DNA from: Haemonchus contortus
Lineage: Eukaryota; Nematoda; Chromadorea; Rhabditida; Trichostrongylidae
Length of the DNA: 64,000 nucleotides
NCBI GenBank assembly: GCA_000469685.2
Contig: LS997563.1
Span: forward strand, 29,963,897 to 30,027,896
Reading direction: 5' to 3'
The translations under genes and the position numbers were made by a program. The notes beneath the pieces were generated by a model. That model had not been told where the DNA came from, did not search any database, and saw only the letters and a program-made list of their open reading frames with translations. Shown here piece after piece: positions 1 through 12,000 of the stretch (the stretch's first letter is position 1; each line of letters opens with the position of its first letter).

Positions 1-2430
1 ATGTCAAAAGTGTACGAGCGGTAACGCCGATCACAAGAAATGAGAAAAACACACATAAGGTGCGAATAAGTGCAGACGTCAACGACTTTACTTCTGGTTA
101 AATCTGCTACCGCAACAAACACCTTGCTCTACCTGTGGATATTGCAGCTTTGCAGTGAAATAGGGTTGGGTAGGGTGAAATATGCTCTAGTTGGACACAT
201 CCAAATTTCGTGTCATTCGGTCTACTAAGAAAAAAGTTCTGAACGAAAAAGCGTCAAAGCATTTCACCGAAGACTTTTGAGCGTTACTGTACATCTCCTA
301 TGAGATCGTAGTAAATCGCAATAGGTAAGGTCACGTTTTGGAGAAAAGCGGCAGAATAAGTTGGAAAAAAGAGTTGTTCAACTGGGTTATACCGAGTCAT
401 GCGCGGATAGTCAGTCATTGGCTGATGGTGATTGGGATGAACTGACGGAGGATGATCAAGTGGCAACATGCCGAAATCTCCAAACCGTTCAGATGTGCTC
501 GATGATGAAATTGTCGTATTCTGAAAAGAGGTTGTCCTGTTCTGGAAATCGATGTATCACGACAATTGAAGGTTCGTTATGGCTCGATAGGTAGAGCAAA
601 CATTGCAAAACGAGAGATCGACGAGTGTTTACGGCCAGACGTACCCCAGCCAGAAAATACGTCTGCTCACGTGATTGTGGACGGCTTCCCATCTCCCGCT
701 TCTGATAGCATCAATCAATATCTGAAAAGCTGTGGGGTGAACATGGTGTTAAAAACGAACGAGCTACATTAAAGGCATTGAAATCGTGAGCAAAGGACAT
801 CAATATCAGACGGACGGGGCACTAGCTGACAAAGCAAAAGAGTGGGTCTGACTACATGTGGAAGCGGCGCTGAGTCAACATGGGACAAATGGCAAGGTGC
901 TACGAGCGTCACGGAGCTCGGGAACAAGGCAGCGTAAATTCCGGTTTTTGAACTCAGGATTGAGCTCTCGCGGAGTTCACGGACGGGGACTATGCAAGAA
1001 AGGGTGAGACAGATTTCTTCGTTCCGCAAATAGCCTGACTTGAAGACGGCTTTCAACTTTCTATTTAGAACAGCATAATGTGTAGGAGCTACTTGAAACT
1101 AATTGAAAAGAAAAATTATAATCTGGTCTTATGGCATGCCACTTGGATCCTCAATTTTAGGTAACAGATCGAAGATGAACAAAAAGTTGATCTACGAAAA
1201 ACATTTCTCAATTTGGACATTCAACTTATGATTACTCTTTTGAGCTCTGCCCTCAGAAAAGCATCCAGTAGCTTGGAGATACCATGCTATCGGAATTTGC
1301 TTGAAAGTTACTTCCGAGAAGACAAGAAAGTTTTGATGGAACCATATTACATTGGGAGACCTTGGAAAAGTGCTTACAGTTTTGGCAAATGTTTGACTTG
1401 AGGTGGCACTTTATGTCACCTAAAGAAAAATTAAAGTTTTTGGCGTTAATCATTCCATTTTGAGGGATGCGCCCCCGCACTCGACTCCCATTCAGAATCG
1501 CAGTGGCGTATGAGTGTGTATGTGACTTATACAACGACTTGCGGTGGCCAGCCGATGTAAGCCGAGTCATTGCTTTTATCCTCGAGGGAATTAAGCGACC
1601 CCAGAGGGATGGAAGGCTTGGTTGGCCTAGGCGGGCACCGATCCGGGATTCGAACCCCTGACCACGCGTGTGAGATAGTGCGCCTGTTGCCACTACACCA
1701 CCTCCGCCCTTATGCCACCTATGCCAATTGAAATGACGAGGGAAGAGGGAATGACCGCTTCATCTGTACGGCTAATGTCGAACATAGAACCCATGAACAA
1801 TACTTTCATCTTAACTTTCAAAGAATGATCAAGATAGGTTGGGGTAAATCACTAAAAAGCCATTTCTACTTCCCGGACATTTCAGGCGTTCAGCATGGAA
1901 CCGTTGATGTGGCGCCCGTTTCTTCTATTGGAACTTCCTTATGAGTACGATGTTTTGTTCGCTCGGTATTTCCAACGAGTTTGTATCAACTGTAACAAGG
2001 TGAGTTCGATGCAGAAATTCGATAAGCTCCATTTTATTTTCGGAAGGTAGTATTTTGACATAGGTATTCCGATAGTACAACGACCCCAATAGCCGAATGA
2101 ATTCCATTATCAAGCGCTTTTCTCTCTTTTTCTTTCTTACGACAACGTCTGCACTTTGACATTGAATTCAATAAAAAATTTCGTTTATTGTATAGCTTAA
2201 TGAACCTGGTCGGTTAAGGCTCCTCTCTTCCCTTTCGTTTGTCTTTTGTGTTCAACGCTCGTTTGCTTGGATGCATGCTGTTTCATTACGGACGTCGCTG
2301 GTCATGAACGGTCTATGCCATCAAATGAAGTCGAAAGGGTGAGTCATTTCCGACAAGGCGCATAAAAGCGCATTTATGTTTGCTTATGAGCCATTCGAAA
2401 GTGTGCAAAGGTCATTGCCCCTTCTCGTTT
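1..2430. other. No gene recognised; SINE-bearing intergenic DNA
   Basis: No open frame here has a recognisable domain or a convincing chain of splice sites. The one identifiable element is a minus-strand tRNA-derived SINE near 1437-1711. Short frames at 361-594 and 566-772 on the plus strand are too short and unsupported to call. Confidence 0.5.
1437..1711 (-). repeat. tRNA-derived SINE, best-preserved copy (family 1)
   Basis: Read on the minus strand, the element opens with a tRNA-like head: an A-box-like stretch 'ggtgtagtggcaac' followed about 40 bases later by a good B box 'ggttcgaatccc'. This is the internal RNA polymerase III promoter layout of tRNA-derived SINEs. The body continues to about 1437 and contains a segment (about 1470-1555) that recurs in other copies listed here. 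It is not a tRNA gene: the acceptor ends do not pair and no clean cloverleaf forms. Degraded copies or parts lie near 3300-3490, 7605-7740, 9513-9731, 10458-10721, 12532-12612, 19225-19345, 39540-39625 and 45761-45970. Confidence 0.75.
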
Positions 2431-2438
2431 GATTTCTG

Positions 2439-2931
2439 GGTGAAAATGTAGTTGGGAGGGGCCACGCGGCGGCGCGACACTTTCCTCGTCTGGCGCTCTC
2501 CCCAGCGAGATAGCAGTGGGCCTGAGTCTGGGAAGGAATGGTGAGGTTGCACTGATGTGTTTCGAAATTTGGAACAAACTAACTCTTGACACATGTTGAT
2601 ATGTTTGCATATGATGGATACTCTTCTTCTGAGCCGATAAAACCTATTTTTTAAGGAGGGGAGGGGCTCCGGGGTGGGTGAGATGGTTATCTCGTGCAAA
2701 AAGCTGGGATGAGATAAAAGTTGAACGTCCAATTGGATCACCCACCCCGGAGCCCCTCCCCTTCCTAAAATTAGGTGAAAAACACGCAGTTATAACATAA
2801 AAGAACTATGAAACGTCCCTAAACACCATTACGGGCTCGCCTAATCTTCCTTGTTTACTATCTCGGCGGGGAGGGCACAGACATGAAAAGGCGCCGCGCC
2901 GCCGCGTGGCCCCCCCAAATACATTTTCACC
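2439..2931. mobile_element. Foldback MITE with 8-bp target duplication (family A, copy 1)
   Basis: Terminal inverted repeats start 'ggtgaaaatgtagttggg' at 2439 and end 'acattttcacc' at 2931; the GC-rich inner part of each arm ('gccacgcggcggcgc') is also inverted. The direct repeat 'gatttctg' flanks the element at 2431-2438 and 2932-2939, giving an 8-bp target-site duplication. A second inverted repeat is nested inside: 'ggctccggggtgggtg' near 2667 against its complement near 2738. No transposase is encoded. An 8-bp duplication fits hAT-type and some other DNA transposons, but the superfamily is not established. The related copy is at 52101-52510. Confidence 0.85.
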
Positions 2932-3299
2932 GATTTCTGTTTCCCGAAGGTGTCTCATGGGGTTATTTCCTGATTGAAGCCCGAAATATACTGCTGCAAA
3001 AAGAGTGAGTGGAGGGGGTTGGAAAATGCAGCTTTTCGTGTGGAAATAGATTGTGGTAATGGAGAGGCGCTGTTTACCATCTCTCAGATGGTCTTCTCTT
3101 AAGTTTTCGTCTAATGCAGGAAAACCATGCTTTTTATTTTTTATTTATAAAAGCAGGCAACTAAAAATGGTTGGTTCACGTTATTCCTCGAGTAACCAGA
3201 GTTCTTTGCTTAAATTGTGCTGGTCATTAAACAAGATGGTAAATATCAATGAGAAGGAAGAAGTTCCAAAGTAAGAGGATAGAGTTTTCTCGTCATTTA

Positions 3300-3490
3300 A
3301 CGCCCATTTGGGACGAGTTCATGCATTCGGCTCCCGTTCAATCGTAGTGACTTAGATAGACCTATTATCTAGAGTTTACATACCTTAGGAGGGATGGAAG
3401 CTTCGGTCTTGTCGAGGGCCGATCCGAGATTGAAGATTTCGGACCATAGGTGTATTGCAGTTGCCATTTGGCACTACTCACCTTACCCTT
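3300..3490 (-). repeat. Degraded family 1 SINE
   Basis: It shares the order of landmarks with the copy at 1437-1711 ('ggctcccgttcaatcgtagt', 'gggatggaag', then a tRNA-like head ending near 3485), with many substitutions. Confidence 0.5.
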
Positions 3491-3499
3491 TACTTGTTG

Positions 3500-6083
3500 A
3501 GTAGCACTCACAATGCATACACAAAGCCCAAATAGTCAGATTATGGGGAGCTAATCAGGTTTGTGCAATTCGTATTCTACTTTTTAATTATACCAGAAGT
3601 CGCACTCATGAAGACCTTCCCATGGGATTTTCTCAATCGTAGTTCAGCAACTTAGACTTCATAAAATCCTACTAGTCTTATCAACTCTACTCATGTTGAA
3701 TATGAGAAAAGAGATCATGAGAACAGCTGTCGACGTGAGTCGTAGTTTTTTTTTCTCTAAGCTTCAAGGAATCGGCTCTGAACCGGAGAGGGACCCCATA
3801 ATTTAAATTTCACTGAAATTTTCCTTGAGATGAGAGCAGTGTTTGTCTGGGCAGGAGTAGGTAGTTATCATTCCATGACCACCTTGTGTATTCAACCACC
3901 CTTTGTAGGGAAAGAGTAAAAGACAAGGGGTAGTTTTGCAAAATTTGAAAACAGTTCTGAGGCCGGTTAGAGTCAGGATACTACTCTAATACATGTACCA
4001 CTGTATAGGTGACCTACTAAATTTCCTTGCCCAGTTATTCTGAATACCTATCTTATTATAGCATGCGCTCGACTGTGGCAGGGACGCATGTTGCTTCCTA
4101 GCCTTGAATTCTTCGCTCATCGTGATTGTTCGGGAAGGTCTGGCAGCGATCTGGGGGTCCGTCTATCTGGATGCCCATGGTGAAGAAGATCGAAATTTGA
4201 GAAGAGGTAAATGAGCTCTTTTCATATTCTCTATACTTCCCCTTATTATATATGACCCATCAAGGAAAACCTCTATTCCTTTCAACGGAACGTGTCCAAT
4301 GTCTTCGAAGTGATTGGGCTGAACAGGAATGGGAAAGGACGGGAGCCGCATGGTCGACAATGGCCGGCTTGCATCAACTACTCAAGGATGCTCACCTGTA
4401 CCGATGAAACACCAGTTGGCAGGTTTCGACTATTCCATTGAGTAATTGCAGAATTTTGTCGATCACAGGTAGCACCTTTTCGTAGCGGTGTTTTCTATCG
4501 TCGTTTTTAGTTTAGCTGACCGTTTAGGAGTGTAACTAGTATGTTGTTCGCTTACTGTTGGAATTTTCAATCCTTTTTCCTTTTCAATTTCCTGTCGTAG
4601 AATGTTGATTTTTACTGTATCGCATGGTTAGTTTTGGAGCATTTTTTTGTGACCGAGCGTGTTTTATTTAGTGCATCTCCCTCACATGCTAGATTCAGTT
4701 TCGAGCTTTGTTTCATGTACTTGTATTCAGTACACCTCAACTGATACCCTGGAATTATAGCGCGTTCAAGAATGGCTAGTTCCGTTTTTGGAAAATATAG
4801 CAAGTTATTTATACGCCTCTGAAGCGCATTGTATGCTGTCGCTCAGGATCAGATGTATTTTTGAGAACTCCCTACATAGTCTCATACCCGGTTTATTATT
4901 AGATGGTTACTAGGTTTGTTTGTTTTTTGATGTCGACTTGTGTTCAAAGTAAATTAGGAGCTTTTGTACAACATTGAGGACATATGGGGCATTTTCCCCA
5001 AGTTTCCCTTGTCATTTTTTCTTAATTACGATAGAATTGTGTCGTTTTTATGTAAATCTATGCTGCAGCCCTCTTCTGTCGGCTGCAGTAAAAATCGTCG
5101 GTATTGCCCCAATCGTGATAGGCTGGCTTATCTTAATATTGTAGATATTTCTGGTTCGAAAAATAGCCCATTATTAAACATTTTCCAACGAATGGCTTTA
5201 AAGAATTTATTGGAAAAGTTTCACTTCTCACAAAATATGTTACATCGTGATAACATAAAGTACTACACGATATTACAGTTTATCATCGCATTTAGGGCTG
5301 AATGACTGACCCGTCACCTTGATATCTTTTCATTACAGACAACAATACTGTTTCTAATGGTTACGATTTGGAATTGCGCATAACTCGTGAGCTGCACTAC
5401 TGTCCAGTCGCTACGCAACCGCGCGCTCACTTGGCTCATATTACGGCTAGTGCTGTGACGGTAGTTCCGGACAAAAGTTCGGAAACTGTTTTTCAAGTTC
5501 TCTACCTTCTAATAATTTCACAAAGACCTTGTTCACAGTATTAATATAATATCACATATACTATCACGTTATCAAGGGATATGTCTTGTGACCAGAGGAT
5601 GGGTTGAAACCAAGATTTACCATAACTGAGTAAGTATTGTATGTATTAAGTCGGCAACTAATTAACTGCGTATTTTTCTGAGTAAATCAAAGGAAATCTG
5701 TCTTTGAGGATATATGCCAACTTTTGAAAGTAATATTTATAGATCGGGTACATGTACATGTAATATAAACAAGGATAAATATTTCTCTTCTTGGTAACTA
5801 TGCTTCAATAAAATATACGCAATTAATTAGTTGCCAACGTATTGGAATAAAGTAGGTAATAGGCTTCACGGCTGTTTTGACATGCTTAGCCTATACGTTT
5901 TACGAGCTTCTTCGAAACTGTGCACCCATTTTTCACGTATACGTCTATATTCGGGTTTAAAGGATTATGGGATTACCCGGATTGGTAAGTCAAATGATTT
6001 TAAAGTACATGCTTTCACAAAAAGCGAGGCCTATCGTGGAGCCCTTCTGCTGTGCCTGCCTGATGGATGCCCTCCCAGTTGAA
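3500..6083. other. No gene recognised downstream of the MFS gene
   Basis: AT-rich sequence. Several short frames exist, for example minus 4163-4360 and plus 4964-5305, but none shows a known motif or a consistent splice chain. The 3' UTR of the minus-strand transporter gene probably lies just below 6084. Confidence 0.4.
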
Positions 6084-9000
6084 CTACATGTATCGCTTCA
6101 ACTTCGAGAAGTATGCCAACCACAATATTATTCCTCCGGTAACGATGATGCCATTCAACAACCACAATGTCGACTGTCCTGCATGGCTGAACAGCGACCT
6201 GAAATTGGTTACTGGTCAGACGAGAACTTTTCTCAGAACAACTAACACTTACGCTGCATAGACGGGTCCTAGGATGTATACAATATCCTCGGAAACGATC
6301 ATAGCCCCTTGCATCATACTCTGAAGTATTGTTACGATAAGTTCGGTAAGAAAACCACTCTTTTACATTACTAAGGCTGATTCTGGCTTTATTGTCTGAT
6401 TCTGTTTCCTGAAGGACTTGTCAGAGACCACCTACCTTGTATAGTTGCATAAGTACTAGTTAATTATAGAGGAACAAAAAATATTTTGACAGATTCATAG
6501 GTTTTTTCCTATTCTAGGAGAGATAGGAGAGAGAGCAAACTTATATTCATTAAGAGATCGTTAAGATAGCCAGGTCAAACACCAGAGGGGTGATTTTAAA
6601 CTCACGAAGTCACTACTTGAAACTCAGATCAGGTTCAAAAGTTTTGTGCTAGGGCCTGCCTTCAGTTTAAATGAACCTAAAGACTGGTCTCTCTCCTGAT
6701 CATTTACTTCACCCTTCTTTTTATTGTACACCAATTAGAAATATCTTGATGTGTCGTACCTGCTTAGATTTTTGTACGAATTCACCATTCACAAAACTGT
6801 ATGCTCCTACTGACCTGATCGATGTTGCCAAGAACTTTCGAATAGACTGTGTCGAGTGAGATTCCTGCCAAAGGTACTCCAACACCCATCACAGCACAAA
6901 TAATCGGCAGAAAGACTACCGGCCAAGTAGCATAAGCCGTATCACACCAACTGTATTCGTTCGGGTTGCAACCAGCTCCGGAAGTCTCTGGAAAAGTGCT
7001 TTGTTGAAAGTCACTCCAAATAAAACAGAAACGGCAGATTTGTTTTCTAATCTCCCAATTTTCCCGTAAGATTCTAGTTCATAACATTTTGAAAGGATGA
7101 AACCATGGTGAATGAGTTTATCAAATAGTAGAGGAATACCGTTGTAGGGTTGCATTTTGTGACTTGTCATCTGGAATGGGTACGTGAGTAGATACATCAC
7201 AACAGAAATCGCAAGTGCTACGAGAAAGGCAACCCTCGGCGAGAGTCTGAAATCGAATGGTAATGATATGGTAGTCGGACAAGAACGACAGCTTCTCTGC
7301 TGATTAGTTTTCTTTTGTTGGTTCCTGTTTGATGCCAGTGGTCACGATATGAACTTGCTACACCAGAAGGGTGTCAAGTCATGTGGAAAAGAATCGCCCA
7401 TCCAGAGGGCTCGAAATATGGTGTGAAGGTAAGAGCGCTGTGCTTTAACGAGCGTGTTACTGTTTCAAACATCTCTTTAGTTGTAACCCGACCGTTATTT
7501 ATGCTGTCAGATTTTATATGTGTGATGCGGTTTTAGGGGGAATCCTGGTTGTATGGTTCCAATTTGCAAGGGAGTTGCTCCTTCAGAAGGGCTTTTGCGC
7601 TTTCGGGACTCTGGGTGGAAGCGGTGTAATGACCGAAAGGCGCACCAGCACACACGTGATCCAGGGATCGAATTTCAATACCCGGCCAGAACAACCAAAT
7701 CTTCCATACCTACAGTGTCGGTAATGGTGACGCCCTCTTATTTGGAAGGACAAAAGCAATGAATGTAACACCCGGCTGGCTACAACAGGTTATTTTATAG
7801 CTACGTACGTGTTCAAAACGGTACAACGAATTTCAGTGGAAGTCAAAACACCGAAAAATAGGTTTGATCGAAGCCCCAAATATGTTACCTTTGCTCTCGA
7901 GGTTTCTAATATAGAGCAAAATCTAGTTTGCTGAACATTTGGTTGTGGCTATTTATGGTTCAAAGGTGTTCAAAGCCTTTCCCTAGCTACACAGACCCCA
8001 TCATATTTCTTTTTCCGACTTCCCTATTCAGCAAAGACCGCACTAGAAGTATCTGTCAAAGAATCTTCTGGCCCTGATACGGTAACAATGATGAAAAATT
8101 GTTCACATACAGTTTCTTGCAGAAGAAAAACGATGCAGCGACACCGAGAGCAAGTATTCCGACAAGACCCATGCATAAAGCCAGCATTTTGACCGTCAAT
8201 TGGCCATCCCATCCGAATGAGATCATCACTAGAGGTGACATGATTCTGAAATGTTGCTGTGCTATTAGGGACATCCGTAGTGAGGAGAGGTTCAGGTCAA
8301 CGGATAGGTCGATCGAGTGATCATGGGAAACTTCAAACTCACGAGCTCAAGGTGACAGTGGATATGTTGGAGACTATTCTCTCGATCCAGCACACAACAA
8401 TCAATGCCCAAGCTAGGTTCAACGAGAGGACCACATTAATCCGTGCCTTGATTCCTTCCAGGGTGAACATTGCACCATCACCTGAAAATTACACTCTCTT
8501 GAATGACCTTTTCCTGACACTTATTCTTGATTGTTTATACGAGGGAGTCTATCCTTGGGTTACCGATGTGGAGCCTTGGTGAGCCGATGGTTTCAGGATT
8601 AGGTGGGTGTTTCATCCAACAACTTTTCTCCTTTCCTTCCTATCCCAGAAGCTAGCACCTTGCCTCGTTGACGCATTCCAAAGTAGTTTTGGGTAAAAAG
8701 TGCTTGGGGAAGGCCAACGTCTGTACCTTAGCCAAAGAACATTTTTTAGAAGGAAGCTGCCTTGTCAGTATTAATCGTACAGTTTGTTGACGGAATCAAG
8801 GATTACTCTTAGTTCTTCCCATCTTTTAATGAGGGAAACAGGCATCCGAGCACTGCTTACGATTTGCTGCCTCAAGATCATCATTCACTCGCATTCTGGA
8901 TCACTGTTTGGGAGCTGTGAAAACTCCTGCCGCTGTGTATAGCTCTTGTGTTCCCCTTGGTGGGTAGGGCGAAGGGTAGTGAGAGCCAGACCACCTTCGA

Positions 9001-12000
9001 ATGAAGAACACCTCAATTTTCATCGGATCATGCACTACAAAATCGTTTGATTGAGGCAAGCTTGTCTTGAGGAATCAACAACGGGGGCGTATAGGGCCAC
9101 AAGGGAAGGTGGGGCAAGAGAGTTGTATAGGGCCTATCTCAGTGGATTTCCAGAAATATTGTGTTTGAGCTGTGTGTTACCCAACAAACTGTAGGGAACT
9201 GGTGAACTTACTATCTCGCTTTGTAGCTGTGTACACGTCACGTAATCCAAACCAAATGATTGCCACCGAAATGAAGTTTGTTGCCGATGCGATCCAAATC
9301 GGAGCCGAGTAGATATGGAATTTCAGAACACCTTCGATGATCTCGTGTCCCGGATAAGGCATATTTGAAAAGGCCAATTGACAAACTGAAAACACAAAAC
9401 TACACTGTAGTTGGATACTGTTACATTGCTAAAAAATTTGATACTAGCTGTCTGGGACTTGTAAAATGCTTAGGCTTGAAACCTCTAGCTGTCAACTAAT
9501 GCCGACTCTTAAATACGCCCACATTCGAATTCCATTCGGACTCTTTTAGGTTTTGAATGCGTTTGCAGCCTATACAAGGCGGTGTCTACTGGTTATAAAA
9601 GTTAGCAAATTCTTCCTCCCACACGAGTTCACAACCAACTAAATGATCCCGAAAGGATGGAAGGCTCGGTTGGCTTAGGCCGATTTCGATCCCCGACCTT
9701 ACGTGTGTTGCCACTACATATACCATCCCACTTATTGTAAGGGAGACTGGAATGGATTCGGCATGCTCAATAACTGCTTACGGGGTCCAATGACGATCGA
9801 TATCATATTGGCAACAGCGATCGCTGAATAGGCTTTGGCTCGATCCTCTGTACTACTGACAGCAACTATGTATGCTCGAAGTACCGTTGACGAACCTGAA
9901 AAGCGACAGTATCGTCTATTTTGAGTTATCGTGCCCTTTATGTTTGATCAGGATCATCAACCAAACAATTTTACGGCAAAGGAACTTCCAAATCTTTGTC
10001 CCTTGGGCGAAACTCTTTTAAAACTTACTGGCTGCAACTCCGAACAGGAAATAGCAAAATAGCATAAGGTATCGTCTGTCTGAAGGCAGCATTTCCACAC
10101 ACAGATAGACACAGCAGGAGAAGAATGCGATACCTCGACCCACTATTAACGGCACTCTGAATATGAGCAATATATTTTCTAGAACCTAACTATCACATCT
10201 TTTTTCGACATTTCATAAAATCCAACTTCTCACAATTGTCATTCTGTCTGTTTGTTCCCTTAGGACAGGGAAAAGAGGTCGTTTATGAAGTCTAATAAGC
10301 TGTCGGTTACGATCTACCATTCATCTAGGATACATTCGTGGGCACAGTACTATTTAAAGAGATGTAAGCATTTGCAATGACATCGGCTAACTTCGTTCCT
10401 TGTTCTGCTAAGGTCAGCCGTTTGAAGGCATAATGGATAGAGAGGAGAATGCTTTCCGGCATTAACCATTCCCTTTTTAGAATGCGCTATCTCTTTTCGA
10501 CTCCCATTTAGAATCGTAGTAACGTTTGAATGTGTATGTGGACTATACCATCTTGCGTGGTCAGCCGGTTTCGAATCGACAATTTTATTCTCCCGAGCGG
10601 ACGTGGGACCAATTAACAGACCCTGGAGGGATAGCAGACTTGTTAGCATCAGCGATATCGGTCCAAGATTGGATTACACAGACCGTGAGTGTGATAATGT
10701 CCGTCACAGCACGTCCACCCTTTATTGAAATTGAATGGGAAATTGAGTTGAGATAAGATTGAGTGGGAAATTGAGCTAAGATAAGATGTACAATGTTATA
10801 ATTATATGTATATTCATTTTTACAGCGTAAGCTCGGCGCTAATCACGATGAGACGTACTGTGACAGCTAGGACAAGCTGATCAAATAAGGCAGATTATGC
10901 CTCTTTGATCAGCTTGTCCTCAAGGAGAAGGATATAATGAGCTCATCCGATTGTGGTTACATTGTAGTGAGTGGCCGTGGCTGAATGGCACTGCTATTCC
11001 ATGTAGGATCCGTTATTGAATTTTCGATGGAAACATCGCTGCCAAATATCTCATCGCGATTTGATCACGCTCTTGCGATGACTGTCAGTCTGAGCCTTTG
11101 TTCTGGAAGCTGTTACGCCAAATGTTGGCCGCAAGAGTGGCGACTCATTTCCCAGTAGATGACACGGAACCTGAAGCCCTATACAGTCTTCACGTCTTGA
11201 TCCACTCTTTCGAGAGTGAATATCACTGTATTCAACACAGCGCTAGCTTCCTGTTTCGCTGGGTGGCTATCCGATCACAAATTGGTACCTCTTACAGGAA
11301 TCCTTTCAGTAAAACTGGCCAGGAATGAAACTAGGGAACCAGTTGATAATGCGAACGTGAACCCCATTGGAGAATACGTCACTGGCCCACGAAACGCTGA
11401 GTCAGGTTCATCTTTCCCCTGTTGTACCACTTGCTTTACCGTGGCTAGATAGCTACAGGCAGCAGAACTGTTCTCTTGAGATAATTAATTCAGCTAAAAT
11501 CAAACATCACGCTATGAATTCCAATTAGTTTTAATGTTACTCGTGATTACTGTGACTAAAGCTAGTATTTACGAATAACATTGAAAAGGAAGATATAATG
11601 AGCTTATCCGATTGGAAACTGTATCAATTCAGCTTCAAAAACAAAAATGGTAATTACGGGATGAAAGGTTGTTAGGATATGGACAGTGGCTTTGTCCTTA
11701 GCAAATTAAGAATCATCTGACTATTTTATCACGGCTGAAAAACTTAAAATGACACCCAACAATGCAGAAGACCCCTATATTAGGTAACTTTACTCTTGCT
11801 CGAAGCTCGAAAGCAAAAGTTCAGATTGGGGACATGCATTAAAGATCTTCGTCAAAGAGCTAGACCTGGCTATTAGGAACTAAGGAGTAAAGATCTCCAA
11901 TATTGCCTATAGTTCTACTCAAAAAACGAGGTTTGCGCCGTAGCACAAGCAGGGTTCTTAACGTTTTTCTAGCTTCTTTAGCTCATGTCACTAGGCGGTG

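Noticed and set aside
1640..1711. tRNA gene on the minus strand
   Set aside because: A and B boxes are present but acceptor ends do not pair and the body continues as a dispersed repeat; it is a SINE head.
6067..6261. Plus-strand open frame ending in TAG that reads like a C-terminal exon
   Set aside because: It is antisense to the last two exons of the MFS gene (6084-6198 and 6253-6320), which fit family motifs, splice sites and phase.
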